From: Desulfobacterales bacterium | Lineage (GTDB): Bacteria; Desulfobacterota; Desulfobacteria; Desulfobacterales; Desulfosalsimonadaceae | DNA: 64,000 nt | Reading direction: 5' to 3' | Assembly: GCA_018335195.1 (NCBI GenBank) | Contig: JAGXKN010000001.1 | Coordinates: 62,001 to 126,000, forward strand | Shown here: positions 32,282 to 41,642 of the stretch, piece after piece | Layout: every line of letters starts with the position of its first letter | Position numbering within the stretch: the stretch's first letter is position 1 | Position numbers and translations under genes: made by a program | Notes under the pieces: model-generated | What the model was told of the DNA's origin: nothing | Database searches by the model: none | The model's input: the letters and a program-made list of their open reading frames with translations, nothing else

Positions 32282-34948
32282 TCAATCCACGTACCTGCTT
32301 TCACCCGGCGCCTGTCCGTCGAGGACTTTTTCCTTGAGCATGTTCAAATAATTCATGGCCTCCAGCGGGGTCATGCGCGAAATATCAACCTGTCTGAGCT
32401 TTTCAAGCACCACCTGTTCCGGTCCCCTGAAAAGCGGAAGCTGGACATGCTGCTGCTGTTTTCGGATCCGTTTTGACGGCCCGGCTGCCTCCCGGCCAAG
32501 CACGTGACCCTGTTTTTCCACATTCTCCAGCACTTTTTTGGCACGATCAACAACTTTTTCCGGCATCCCGGCCAGACGGGCGACCTGGATGCCGTAGCTC
32601 CGGTTTGTGCCGCCGGCAACCAGCTGATGCAGAAAAATGATTTCCTCTTTGATCTCCCGGACCGCGATATTGTAATTTTTGACCCGCTCCTTGATGCGGG
32701 GCAGTTCGGTTAACTCGTGATAATGCGTGGCAAACAGGGATTTCACCCCCACGCCGTGGAGGTCGTGGAGATACTCGGCCACAGCCCAGGCAATGCTCAA
32801 CCCGTCAAAGGTGGAAGTTCCCCGGCCGATTTCGTCCATGATCACCAGGCTGTCAGGCGTGGCGTTGTTCATGATGTTGGCGGTTTCCTCCATTTCCACC
32901 ATGAAAGTGCTCTGCCCGTGGGAAAGATTATCCAGCGCCCCCACCCGGGTAAAAATCCGGTCTGTCAGGGCAATTTCGCCCCGGGCCGCCGGGATAAAGG
33001 ACCCCATCTGGGCCATGAGCACAATGAGGGCCACCTGACGCAATACCGTTGACTTGCCGGCCATGTTCGGGCCCGTAATAATTAAAAGCTGGTTTTCCCG
33101 GTTGTCCATGCAAACAGTATTTGGCACAAAGCGTTCACCCACAACAAGTTTTTCCACAACCGGGTGGCGCCCCTCCTCGATCCGGATCTCCCCGCCGGTA
33201 TTGATTTGCGGCCGCGTATACCCGTTTTGCGCGGCAACTTCCGCCAGGGCGCAGAGCACATCAATGCGGGCCGCAAATTCGGCTGCAAGCTTTATGGCCC
33301 GGTGGCCGGCGGCCACATCCTCCCGAAGCCGACAGAAAATTTCGTGTTCCAGCAGAGCCCGCTGTTCCTGTGCGCCAAGAACACGGGTTTCAAACGACTT
33401 GAGTTCGTCGGTGATGTAACGTTCGGCATTGACCAGGGTCTGCTTGCGCACGTAATGCGCCGGCACCGCGTCGGCATAGCTCCTGGAAACCTCGATGTAG
33501 TAGCCGAAAACCTTGTTGTACCGGACTTTCAGTGTCTGAATGCCGGTGGCCTCCTTTTCCCTGGCCTCGAGTTCGGCCAGGTAGCTTTTGCCGTCTCTGG
33601 CAATGTGGATCAGCTCATCGAGCTGTTCATCAAAACCCGCCCGGATCATTCCCCCTTCATTGACCGTGGGCGGCGGGTCTTCCACCACGGCCCGCCCGAT
33701 TTTGGCAGCAAGCGCTTCGAGCTCCGGGAAAATCGATTCATCCGGGAAAAACAACCCGGCGTCAAAGGCTTCCAGGTGACCTCTGATTTCGGGCAGGGCT
33801 TCAATGGAGCGCTGCAATGCGACCATGTCCCGGGCATTTCCCTGGCCCATGGCGATTTTGCTGCCCAGGCGCTCCAGGTCGGCCACGGATTTCAATCCGC
33901 CGCGGACGGCCTTGCGCGCAGCCGATGCCTGCACTGCCTGGTCCACGGCATCCTGCCGCATCAAAATGGCCTCCGCGTCGAGCAGCGGATACCGGATCCA
34001 CCGCTTGATCAGGCGGCCGCCCATGGCCGTGACAGTCAGATCCAGCACGGAAAGCAACGTGGCCTGCCGGTTTCCGGTGCGCAGATTGGCCAGCAGCTCC
34101 AGGTTGCGGCAGCTCACGTCGTCGATCCGGAGATAGGCATCCAGGAAATAGGTCTCCAGGCCGGAGAGATGGGCGATTTCCTGCTTCTGGGTGTCCTGTA
34201 CGTAACACAGAAGGGCCCCGGCCGCCCCCACGCCGGATTTGAGCGACTCGCAGCCGAAGCCTTCCAGGCTGCGGGTGTGAAACTGCTCGATCAGGCGCTG
34301 CCGCGCGGATTCATAGGCAAACACCGCGTCGTCCATTGTGCTGATCGCAGCTTCGGAAAAAAAGTTCAGGAAATCCTCATAATCCGGGACATCAGCAGCA
34401 GATGCCGGCAGCAGAATCTCGCTGGGCCCGATGCGCCGGGCCTCTTCTAAAACCGCCGCGGCATCCTCGCTCTGGGAAACCCGAAACGAACCGGTGGAAA
34501 TATCCAGACAGGAAAGTCCGCATCCGTCGTCGCCGATGAGCACGGACATGATGAAATTATTGGTGCGGGCATCGAGCAGATCGTTGTTGATCACCATGCC
34601 CGGGGTCACCACCCGGACCACTTCCCTTTTGACCAGCCCTTTGGCTTCGGCCGGATCCTCGGTCTGCTCGCAGATGGCGACCTTGTATCCCTTTTCCACC
34701 AAGCGGCCCAGGTAGATCTCGGCGGACTTCACCGGCACGCCGCACATGGGCACCGGCGTGGTTTCATGCTTGTTGCGCGCCGTCAGCGTGATTTCAAGAG
34801 CCCGGGATGCGGTCTCGGCATCGGAAAAAAACATCTCATAGAAATCCCCCATCCGGTAGAAAAGGAGGTAATCAGCATACTGCTCCTTTATCTCCAGGTA
34901 CTGCCGGATCATCGGCGTGATTTGGGAGCTCTTGCCGCTATCGCCCAT
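32282..34948 (-). CDS. mutS: DNA mismatch repair protein MutS
   Basis: The 888-residue protein recognises mismatches and starts methyl-independent or MutL-dependent repair. The N-terminal mismatch-binding domain has the Phe-X-Glu reader in FYRMGDFYEMFF. The C-terminal ATPase has Walker A ITGPNMAGKST, the signature LSHGQSTFMVEM, Walker B VIMDEIGRGTSTFDG and the TH motif FATHYHELTEL. Length is normal. It precedes the amidase gene with a possible 4-bp overlap. No mutL is adjacent. Confidence 0.97.
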   Translation of the reverse strand: MGDSGKSSQITPMIRQYLEIKEQYADYLLFYRMGDFYEMFFSDAETASRALEITLTARNKHETTPVPMCGVPVKSAEIYLGRLVEKGYKVAICEQTEDPAEAKGLVKREVVRVVTPGMVINNDLLDARTNNFIMSVLIGDDGCGLSCLDISTGSFRVSQSEDAAAVLEEARRIGPSEILLPASAADVPDYEDFLNFFSEAAISTMDDAVFAYESARQRLIEQFHTRSLEGFGCESLKSGVGAAGALLCYVQDTQKQEIAHLSGLETYFLDAYLRIDDVSCRNLELLANLRTGNRQATLLSVLDLTVTAMGGRLIKRWIRYPLLDAEAILMRQDAVDQAVQASAARKAVRGGLKSVADLERLGSKIAMGQGNARDMVALQRSIEALPEIRGHLEAFDAGLFFPDESIFPELEALAAKIGRAVVEDPPPTVNEGGMIRAGFDEQLDELIHIARDGKSYLAELEAREKEATGIQTLKVRYNKVFGYYIEVSRSYADAVPAHYVRKQTLVNAERYITDELKSFETRVLGAQEQRALLEHEIFCRLREDVAAGHRAIKLAAEFAARIDVLCALAEVAAQNGYTRPQINTGGEIRIEEGRHPVVEKLVVGERFVPNTVCMDNRENQLLIITGPNMAGKSTVLRQVALIVLMAQMGSFIPAARGEIALTDRIFTRVGALDNLSHGQSTFMVEMEETANIMNNATPDSLVIMDEIGRGTSTFDGLSIAWAVAEYLHDLHGVGVKSLFATHYHELTELPRIKERVKNYNIAVREIKEEIIFLHQLVAGGTNRSYGIQVARLAGMPEKVVDRAKKVLENVEKQGHVLGREAAGPSKRIRKQQQHVQLPLFRGPEQVVLEKLRQVDISRMTPLEAMNYLNMLKEKVLDGQAPGESRYVD

Positions 34949-35007
34949 GATGCCACAATGCCTCGGTTATAAGCGATATATGAAAAACCGGCGAGAACGC
35001 AAAAATC

Positions 35008-35439
35008 CTATTCACCCGGTTTCTCTTCGTTTTTTTCTCCGCCGGCTTCGGAAGCCGGGGTCTGAGTCGTGCCCTGCTGTTGCTGCGGCGGGGCTTGACG
35101 GCTCTGCGGGGATTGCTGCTGCGCCTGCGGCGTTTCACCCGGAGCGGATTCAAGCGCGGCGATTTTCTTCTCACCGGCCGCGACCTTTTCATTTAGCTGC
35201 CGGATGGTTTTGCGGTCCCTGAACTTCTGGGCCAGGGTAAAAAAATAGGATATCAGCATCCCGATCAAAAACACGGCAAGATAATATACGCCGGTGGGCA
35301 GCTCTGGCGAATCATAGCTGAAAAAATAAAGGTCAATCCCCAGGCTGCGCCCGACAATAAAGAACTCGCTGTTTTGATAGACCACAAGGCCCACCAGTCC
35401 GATCACCACCAGCCAGAACACGTACTTGACCTTTTTCAT
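35008..35439 (-). CDS. LapA-domain membrane protein
   Basis: The 143-residue protein starts at ATG 35439, supported by GTGGAGGAAAATCGC; the ORF track's start adds an untypical 24-residue leader. It has two transmembrane helices (~5-23, ~49-68) with a VVYQNSEFFIV stretch between, typical of the LapA (DUF1049) fold of E. coli. After the second TM comes a coiled coil (QLNEKVAAGEKKIAALE) and a Gln/Pro-rich low-complexity tail. E. coli LapA/LapB relates to LPS assembly; that link is only by family. It is the gene before mutS. Confidence 0.8.
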   Translation of the reverse strand: MKKVKYVFWLVVIGLVGLVVYQNSEFFIVGRSLGIDLYFFSYDSPELPTGVYYLAVFLIGMLISYFFTLAQKFRDRKTIRQLNEKVAAGEKKIAALESAPGETPQAQQQSPQSRQAPPQQQQGTTQTPASEAGGEKNEEKPGE

Positions 35440-35589
35440 GCGATTTTCCTCCACAAAAGGCTCGAATTTGGCACCATATCCCTCGTAACGGATCACGCCG
35501 CGTGTTGTCAAACTGTCATATTGAATTTTTTGCCCGAAAAACTCAACCGTTTTTTGTACTGCGGGAAATCGGGCCGGGGCCGGCCGGCA

Positions 35590-36759
35590 TCAGAAAACCC
35601 GGACCTGCGGACGCATTTCCGGCGGTGCCTGGCTTAAAAAATACTGGTCTGTCATGCCGGCGATAAAATCGCGCACAATTGCTGCGCTGCTGTGGGAGGC
35701 CCTGTACTCGTCGGCCATTCCGTTAATAAAATTCCTGTATATGGGGGATTCCGGATTCCGCTGCTCGATATCCGCCAGGAGACGGGCAAACAGATGTTCA
35801 AACATCGCCTCGATGGCGGGCACGTCCTTCTTGATCGCCGGGTTTTTATAAATCCGCTCATAGTTAAACCGCTTCAGGCGGTATAGCGCCTCTGAAACCG
35901 CCGGGCTGAATGCCACCCAATCCTGGCCATAGCTGCTGCGGATCGCGTCTGTCACCAGGGTGTAGACAATGGTGCCGTTTGTATCGCCCAGCTGCTCGAC
36001 ACAGGACTGCGGCAGGTCCGAACGCTCGATCAGGCCCAGGCGGATGGCATCCTCGATGTCCCTGCCGATATAGCTGATCGTATCGGCGAACCGGACCACG
36101 CAGCCCTCCAGGGTCATGGGCACAAGCGTAACCGGCCGGCCCGTTTGCTTGTCGCGCAGTTCGCGGTCATGCTGCTCAAACGTTTTGCCACGGACCGGTG
36201 CCAGGTGCTGATCATGGACTTCCCCGTCGTGGCAAAGGATGCCGTCCAGGGTCCGAAGGCAGAGATTCCACCCCCTGCCCTTGCGCTCCACTTTTTCCAA
36301 AAACTGCACGCTCTGGACGTTATGATGATAAGTCCCGATGCCGTGCCGGCTGCAAAGTGCCGAGAGCATCCGCTCTCCGTCGTGCCCGAAAGGGGCATGG
36401 CCGATGTCGTGGCCGATGGCCACGGCCTCGATCAGGTCCTCGTTTAACCCCAAAAACCGGCCGATGGTCCGGGCCACCTTGGATACAAGCTGCACATGGA
36501 GCATCCGGTGGGTAATGTGATCGTTTCGGATCAGGTAAAACACCTGGGTCTTGTCAATATAACGGCTGTAGGCAAGCGAATGCAGGATCCGGTCCACGTC
36601 CACCGCGTACTGCTGCCGGTAATCGGCTTCCAGCAGTTTTTCCGGGCGGCGGCGCAAGCCCTCCGCGCTCCTGGCTGCGGCAGGGGAAAGCACTTCTTCC
36701 TCCCGACTGTCAAGCAGTGTTTTCAGCCGATCCAGCGGGGGGAGTTCAGATTTCGCCAT
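35590..36759 (-). CDS. dGTPase-like HD-domain triphosphohydrolase
   Basis: The 389-residue protein belongs to the HD superfamily of deoxynucleotide triphosphohydrolases. The metal motif appears as HITHRMLHVQLVS and AIGHDIGHAPFGHDGE, with RFADTISYIGRDIEDAI later. The N-terminal RILHSLAYSRYIDKTQVF matches the dGTPase family. Members remove triphosphate from dGTP and help control nucleotide pools. It overlaps the start of its operon neighbour, an ATP-grasp gene, by 14 bp. Substrate specificity is inferred from family only. Confidence 0.88.
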   Translation of the reverse strand: MAKSELPPLDRLKTLLDSREEEVLSPAAARSAEGLRRRPEKLLEADYRQQYAVDVDRILHSLAYSRYIDKTQVFYLIRNDHITHRMLHVQLVSKVARTIGRFLGLNEDLIEAVAIGHDIGHAPFGHDGERMLSALCSRHGIGTYHHNVQSVQFLEKVERKGRGWNLCLRTLDGILCHDGEVHDQHLAPVRGKTFEQHDRELRDKQTGRPVTLVPMTLEGCVVRFADTISYIGRDIEDAIRLGLIERSDLPQSCVEQLGDTNGTIVYTLVTDAIRSSYGQDWVAFSPAVSEALYRLKRFNYERIYKNPAIKKDVPAIEAMFEHLFARLLADIEQRNPESPIYRNFINGMADEYRASHSSAAIVRDFIAGMTDQYFLSQAPPEMRPQVRVF

Positions 36760-37531
36760 TTCCGATCTTAGCCTCCATCATCTTCGCATAATCAATGCCG
36801 GCCCTGGCAAAGCCGGTTTTTCCGTATTTCATGTTGGCTTCGAGGACATAATAACGCCCGTTGCATACGCAGATATCCAAGCCCACGTCGTTCCAGCCGC
36901 ACCGCCGTGCGGTATCCAGTGCCAGTTCGCAGGCTCCTGCCGGAACGTTATCCAGGCTGATCCGCCCGCCGCACTCCAGATTGCTCCGGAATTCGCCGGG
37001 CGATGCAATGCGCCAGTAGGCAAGGGCGACTGAATCACCGATGATCACCACCCGGATATCCCGGTCAATGGGCAGATATTCCTGGATATAGGCCACCCCG
37101 GTCAAATCGCAGTAAGTCTGCAGGTCATCTGCGTTTTCAATCAGGTAAACGCCCCTGCCCAGCGCCGAACCGCGGGGAATTTTGCCCACAACGGGAAATC
37201 GAAAATGCGCCAGGATTTTTTCCTGCCGCCGACGGCCGTAAAAGGCCCGGGTTTCGGGCCTGGGCACGTCCAGCATGGCAAAAAGCGCACTCTGCTTGAT
37301 CTTGTCCTGGACAAAACGGTAGGTATGCGCGCTCGGGAATATCGGTTTGCCCATGGCCGCAAACATGTCGGCATAAAACGTGGATGGATAATAAATTTTG
37401 GCTGCATCCCGGATAATAGCCGCATCTTTGGGGGGATAATCCGAAAAATCGGGCCGCACGCCCAGGCAGGTAACATTGGCGCACGCCCGCAGGTGCAATT
37501 CCAGGGCAACGGCAGGGGATGCGGATTTCAT
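36746..37531 (-). CDS. ATP-grasp family protein (RimK-like)
   Basis: The 261-residue protein has an ATP-grasp core: KIPRGSALGRGVYLIEN as the glycine-rich loop, VAYIQEYLPIDRDIRVVIIGD as a substrate/metal segment, and GLDICVCNGRYYVLEANMKYG with the metal-binding Glu and Asn. Such enzymes join an acid to an amine or thiol with ATP. RimK/CphA-like ligases are the nearest group. The reaction is not evident. It lies between a LolB-like lipoprotein and a dGTPase-like gene, and overlaps the latter. Confidence 0.82.
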   Translation of the reverse strand: MKSASPAVALELHLRACANVTCLGVRPDFSDYPPKDAAIIRDAAKIYYPSTFYADMFAAMGKPIFPSAHTYRFVQDKIKQSALFAMLDVPRPETRAFYGRRRQEKILAHFRFPVVGKIPRGSALGRGVYLIENADDLQTYCDLTGVAYIQEYLPIDRDIRVVIIGDSVALAYWRIASPGEFRSNLECGGRISLDNVPAGACELALDTARRCGWNDVGLDICVCNGRYYVLEANMKYGKTGFARAGIDYAKMMEAKIGNGEI

Positions 37532-37558
37532 AAGGTTTCTGAAATGCTTTTCTCGGGG

Positions 37559-38338
37559 TCAATCACAGCGGGCGCCTTCGGGAAGATCTGTGGAAAACGC
37601 TTCGGCCGAGGGTTTGATATTGATCCAGCAGCGCTCAACGAAAACCCGCATCCGGCTGCCGGATTCGTCTGAAATTTCCAGGGCAAAGGGCATGGGTTGG
37701 CCGCTGACCTGTCGGCGGCGCGTGATTTTTGCCCGGTAATCGGGGCCGCGCCATCCGTAGACCGTCACTTCCCGGACATGGGCCATATCCGGCGAAAACC
37801 GGATGGTTTCCACTGTGCCGAAAAACCGCTTCTTCAACACCACCAGCTTCTCCCCGGAATCCATATCGTATGCGGCCGCTGAATCGTAATCCACCAGCGG
37901 CGCCCCGCCGCCCAAAAGCCGCACCAGATCTCCGGCCGCCAGGTCCATGCCGACAAGCGGCGCCAGGCTTCTGCCTCCGGGTGTTTCCCTGCGCAGGCAG
38001 CCCTCATCCTCGCTGTGAAAAATAAAATAACATTTGCGCGGATCGCAGATCATCCGGGCAAATGCCTGGCCCGTCAGGCTCAGGGCCGCAACCCGCAGCC
38101 GGCCGTCAGGGGCGGCCACCCACGCGGCCCGGACACCCCATGAGTTGCCGCTGTTTTGGATGCCGATCCGGCCGATGCCCTTGTAAGCGGCCAGCTCCGC
38201 ATTTTTTGCCTTTACGGTGCGCAGCATCCGGGCCGAATCCGGAGCGGAAAGCTGTGAGGTAACCCCCGGAGGCTGCCTGCCGGCACATGCGGCAAGCAGC
38301 ACCAGACAGAGAAGAAACGGCCACCTGGAAAGCTTCAA
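37559..38338 (-). CDS. LolB/DUF4292-like outer-membrane lipoprotein
   Basis: The 259-residue protein has a lipoprotein signal (FLLCLVLLAAC, Cys 18) and a predominantly beta sequence (LAAYKGIGRIGIQ, LRVAALSLTGQAFARMI, VREVTVYGW) resembling the LolA/LolB/DUF4292 half-barrel fold. LolB receives lipoproteins at the outer membrane; DUF4292 proteins are less defined. The assignment is fold-level only. Its ATG overlaps the stop of the TPR gene (ATGA). Confidence 0.7.
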   Translation of the reverse strand: MKLSRWPFLLCLVLLAACAGRQPPGVTSQLSAPDSARMLRTVKAKNAELAAYKGIGRIGIQNSGNSWGVRAAWVAAPDGRLRVAALSLTGQAFARMICDPRKCYFIFHSEDEGCLRRETPGGRSLAPLVGMDLAAGDLVRLLGGGAPLVDYDSAAAYDMDSGEKLVVLKKRFFGTVETIRFSPDMAHVREVTVYGWRGPDYRAKITRRRQVSGQPMPFALEISDESGSRMRVFVERCWINIKPSAEAFSTDLPEGARCD

Positions 38339-40095
38339 GGCTGTACCCCTTGCTTTTCCAAAGCTTCAATCTTATCTGCCAGGGCTTCCTTGTCCTTTTT
38401 CCTGCCGGCGGTTTCCCGGGCCTTCCGGTAATACTGCAGGGCCTTTTCCCGCTGGTTAAGCTTGATATACACATCAGCCAGGTGTTCGAAGATCACGGGG
38501 TCGTCTGCCACCCGGTCAACCGCCCGCTCAAGATATTTCCGGGCCGCTTCGTAGTCGCCCTTGCGGTAATAGACCCATCCCATACTGTCGAGAATATAGC
38601 CGCTGCCGGGGTCCAGATCCAGGGCCTGCCGGATCAGGGACTCGGCCTTGTCAAGCTTCACACCCTGGTCTGCGTACGTATAGCCCAGATAGTTCAGGGC
38701 GTCCGCATTTTCCGAATCCATCCGGATGACCTGCTTCATTTTTTCGATGGCCGCATCCCGGTCTCCCTTGCGGTCATAGAGCACCCCGAGTTCGTAATGC
38801 AGTTCCACGTTTTCCGGCTCCATGGAAAGCCCTTCTTTGAGCAGTTCCGCAGCCTGTTCATAGAGGCCCTGTTCCTGATAAAAAGCGCTCAAATAAGGAA
38901 TCAGATCCAACCGGGCGGTGCTTTCCACATTGTCCATGGCGATTTCCAGCACGGAAACCGCTTGCCCGGGTTTTCCCTGCTTGTTGTAAATCAGGGCCCG
39001 ATGAATCATGGCATCCGGATAAAACGCGGCATCCGGGCCCACGGAGTGGAAATGCGCCAGCGCCGGCTCAAACTGCTCCATCATATACCGGGTGGCGCCG
39101 GCCAGGTAATGCAGTGCTGGATCATCCGGCGCATATTCGAGCATGCCGGACAACACGGTCATGGCATCGGGATATCGCTCCCGGGACAACAATTGCCGGA
39201 TCACGTTTCTGACCACCGCTGAATCAGAAGAAACCCGGTCTGCCAGATCCGACCACAGCTCGCCGGCCTTTTTCTTTTTTCCGCGCGTTTCATAAAGCAG
39301 TCCCAGTTCAATGGCTGCGGCCACGTTACCCGGGTGCCGGGAAAGCAGTTTCTCATACTGGGTCATCGACTGATCCTGCTGGCCCCGGGTGTTATAAATT
39401 TCAATCAGCCCGACGCGGGGTTCGACCAGCTCGGGCTTGATCTCCAGGCTTTTCTTGTAGGCGTCAATGGCTTTTTCAATTTCACCCATCTGCGTATAGG
39501 CCTTTGCCAGATAGAAAAAGCCGGTATAGTTTTGCGGGAAGCGCTCCAAAAAAGGCTCCAACAGGTCCGCGGCATTCTCATACGCCTCGTCATGAAGATA
39601 CAGCCGGGCCAGCACCGGGTATATATCTTCCCGGCCCGGATCCTTTTGCAGCACCTTTTCATAGGCCTGCTGCGCCGCATCATTTTTACCCATGGACTGC
39701 CTGATGGAGCCGGCTACAATCAGGGCTTCCACGTTGTCCGGCGCCTGCTCGACAACCGCCTCCACCAGGGCCAGGGCATCTTCCTTGCGGTCGAGTTCCA
39801 GGTAAATCCGGGCAAGGTCTCTTTTCAAAAACAGATCCCCGGGCGATGCTTTAACCGCCTTCTCCATGAATCCGGCGGCTTTTTCCTTCCTGGCGGCCTT
39901 GAGTGCAAGCCGGGCACGGATAAAATAATAGTACGCATTGGCCGGGGGCTCGGGTTCCGCCGCCCTCACCTGATCACCGGGGTCGACATGGTCGGCCGAT
40001 GCGGGGGACGCTGCCTGCTTGTTTCCGGTTGCGCATCCGCCGATGCACAGCATCAACGTCAAGACCGCCGCCGGGAGAACGTAATATAACTTCAT
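38335..40095 (-). CDS. Tetratricopeptide-repeat lipoprotein
   Basis: The ~586-residue protein has a lipoprotein signal (TLMLCIGGC) and about a dozen TPR units (for example AGSIRQSMGKNDAAQQAYEK and YTQMGEIEKAIDAYKKSLEI) from ~50 to the C-terminus. It is probably periplasmic-facing and membrane-anchored, acting as a scaffold. I use ATG 40095 rather than the ORF track's TTG at 40110. It is followed with a 4-bp overlap by the LolB-like lipoprotein gene and preceded by rpoH. Similar TPR-LolB pairs occur in related genomes; their function is not known to me. Confidence 0.85.
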   Translation of the reverse strand: MKLYYVLPAAVLTLMLCIGGCATGNKQAASPASADHVDPGDQVRAAEPEPPANAYYYFIRARLALKAARKEKAAGFMEKAVKASPGDLFLKRDLARIYLELDRKEDALALVEAVVEQAPDNVEALIVAGSIRQSMGKNDAAQQAYEKVLQKDPGREDIYPVLARLYLHDEAYENAADLLEPFLERFPQNYTGFFYLAKAYTQMGEIEKAIDAYKKSLEIKPELVEPRVGLIEIYNTRGQQDQSMTQYEKLLSRHPGNVAAAIELGLLYETRGKKKKAGELWSDLADRVSSDSAVVRNVIRQLLSRERYPDAMTVLSGMLEYAPDDPALHYLAGATRYMMEQFEPALAHFHSVGPDAAFYPDAMIHRALIYNKQGKPGQAVSVLEIAMDNVESTARLDLIPYLSAFYQEQGLYEQAAELLKEGLSMEPENVELHYELGVLYDRKGDRDAAIEKMKQVIRMDSENADALNYLGYTYADQGVKLDKAESLIRQALDLDPGSGYILDSMGWVYYRKGDYEAARKYLERAVDRVADDPVIFEHLADVYIKLNQREKALQYYRKARETAGRKKDKEALADKIEALEKQGVQP

Positions 40096-40136
40096 TAATT
40101 TATTCAACAAAATATTAAATGCGGTTTTTCGCCCCG

Positions 40137-41147
40137 CTAACGCCCGTTTTCCTCGGGGTTCTGGTAACTGGCAAAATCCGGGATCTCGTTTTCAAAAAAA
40201 GCTCTCATTTTCTTGACGATATTTTTTTCCAACTGCCGTACCCGCTCCCGGGAAATCTGGTACGTGTCCCCGATTTCCTGGAGAGTCACGGCCGTATCCG
40301 TGAAAACCCGCTTTTCAAAGATATCGAGTTCCCTTTCGGACAACTGCTTTTTGAATTCGTTCACCTTTTCGCGCAGCAGGCCTTCGACCTCTTTGCGGGC
40401 CACCTGATTTTCAATGGATTCCGAGTTAGAGCTGAAAAAATCACCCCGCTCCGTATCCGAATCGTCCTTGAGCGGCTCGTCCAGGGAAAGATCCCATCCG
40501 TCCAGGCGCTGGTCCATGTCACGCACTTCCTGCTCGGAAACCCCCAGGCGGCTGGAAAGAAGCTTGGTTTCAGGCATAAATCCCTGCTCCACGAGCTTTT
40601 GCTTTTCCTTCTTGAGCTTGAAAAACAGCTTGCGCTGTCCCTGGGTCGTGCCGATTTTGACCAGGCGCCAGTTGTCCATGATAAATTTCAGGATATAGGC
40701 CTTGATCCAGAATGCCGCGTAGTAGGAGAACTTGACGTTCTTGTAAGGGTCAAATTTCTGAACAGCATGCATGAGCCCGATGTTGCCCTCCTGGATCAAG
40801 TCCATTAAATTCTGCATCCAGGTCCGCTGGAACTCCATGGCGATCTTGACCACCAGCCGCAGATTCGAGGTGGCCAGGATATATGCCGCATCCGGATCGC
40901 CCTCCTCCCGGACCCGGCGGCCGAGCTCGATTTCCTGTTCCCGGGTAAGCAGCGGGTATCTGCTGATTTCGGAAAGATATCGCTGAAGCGGATCATACGG
41001 GACCAGGTTCCCCTCTTCCTTGGAGACGGTCACGGCTTCCTTTAATTTCCGGGTTGTATCGCTTTGTTCGGCATCCGGGACATCTATGTCCACTTCTTCA
41101 TCGAGTGCGATATCGTCGCGATCTTGATCCTTTTGATCATCGGTCAT
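40137..41147 (-). CDS. rpoH: RNA polymerase sigma factor, sigma-32/RpoH type
   Basis: The 336-residue factor has an acidic N-terminal extension (~1-45), then sigma region 1.2 (PLQRYLSEISRYPLLTREQE), region 2 (NLRLVVKIAMEF, DLIQEGNIGLMHAVQKFDP, FSYYAAFWIKAYI) and region 4 with a helix-turn-helix (TLQEIGDTYQISRERVRQLE). The RpoH box is present (QRKLFFKLKKEKQKL), which points to the heat-shock sigma group. Its regulon cannot be seen here. It is the first gene of the minus-strand operon of TPR, LolB-like, ATP-grasp and dGTPase genes. Confidence 0.9.
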   Translation of the reverse strand: MTDDQKDQDRDDIALDEEVDIDVPDAEQSDTTRKLKEAVTVSKEEGNLVPYDPLQRYLSEISRYPLLTREQEIELGRRVREEGDPDAAYILATSNLRLVVKIAMEFQRTWMQNLMDLIQEGNIGLMHAVQKFDPYKNVKFSYYAAFWIKAYILKFIMDNWRLVKIGTTQGQRKLFFKLKKEKQKLVEQGFMPETKLLSSRLGVSEQEVRDMDQRLDGWDLSLDEPLKDDSDTERGDFFSSNSESIENQVARKEVEGLLREKVNEFKKQLSERELDIFEKRVFTDTAVTLQEIGDTYQISRERVRQLEKNIVKKMRAFFENEIPDFASYQNPEENGR

Positions 41148-41219
41148 TGTTTTCTTGCCACCACCCTTGGTACTTTCAATTTTTCAGGCCAAAATTTGCG
41201 GAAAACATAAATACAATTT

Positions 41220-41421
41220 AACCTAAATTGAGCGATTTTCAAGTTTGCCGGATATACAAGGAAGATGCAACCTCGCTATAGTGAGCTATGTGAGGCTGCA
41301 TCTGACGCAGTAGATGCGGTAAACTTGGAAATCCCGGAGGGTTTCAGATTTTTAACATAGAAATGGATGTTATCCTTTAAAATCAATTGCTTTTAAAAAT
41401 CTGAAACGCTCAATTTCGGTT
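41220..41421. repeat. MITE-like palindromic element with three nested inverted repeats
   Basis: Terminal inverted repeats AACCTAAATTGAGCG (41220-41234) and CGCTCAATTTCGGTT (41407-41421) differ at one position. Inside are TTTCAAGTTTGCC with GGTAAACTTGGAAA, GATGCAACCTC with GAGGCTGCATC, and the perfect pair GTTTCAGATTTTTAA with TTAAAAATCTGAAAC. No ORF fits. It lies between rpoH and tRNA-Arg and resembles a non-autonomous mobile element. Confidence 0.8.
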
Positions 41422-41496
41422 TAAATCATTTTTCCCGGCCCCTCAACCGGATTGCGCAAACCGGGGAAAACCGGCAGCCCCCGTGCGGAAATGATA

Positions 41497-41525
41497 TGGA
41501 CAAAAACATCTTTCAGTGGTACAGA
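41497..41525 (+). promoter_or_regulatory. Possible promoter of tRNA-Arg
   Basis: TGGACA (41497-41502) and TACAGA (41520-41525), spaced 17 nt, lie about 25 nt before the tRNA. The -10 element is weak, so this is tentative. Confidence 0.4.
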
Positions 41526-41549
41526 AAAATCTCTGCGGCAGACAGTTTC

Positions 41550-41626
<77 letters not shown>

Positions 41627-41642
41627 CCTTTCAAATCCTGCT

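Noticed and set aside
33164-34450. 428-residue plus-strand ORF opposite mutS
   Set aside because: Antisense shadow inside an intact mutS; no recognisable fold.
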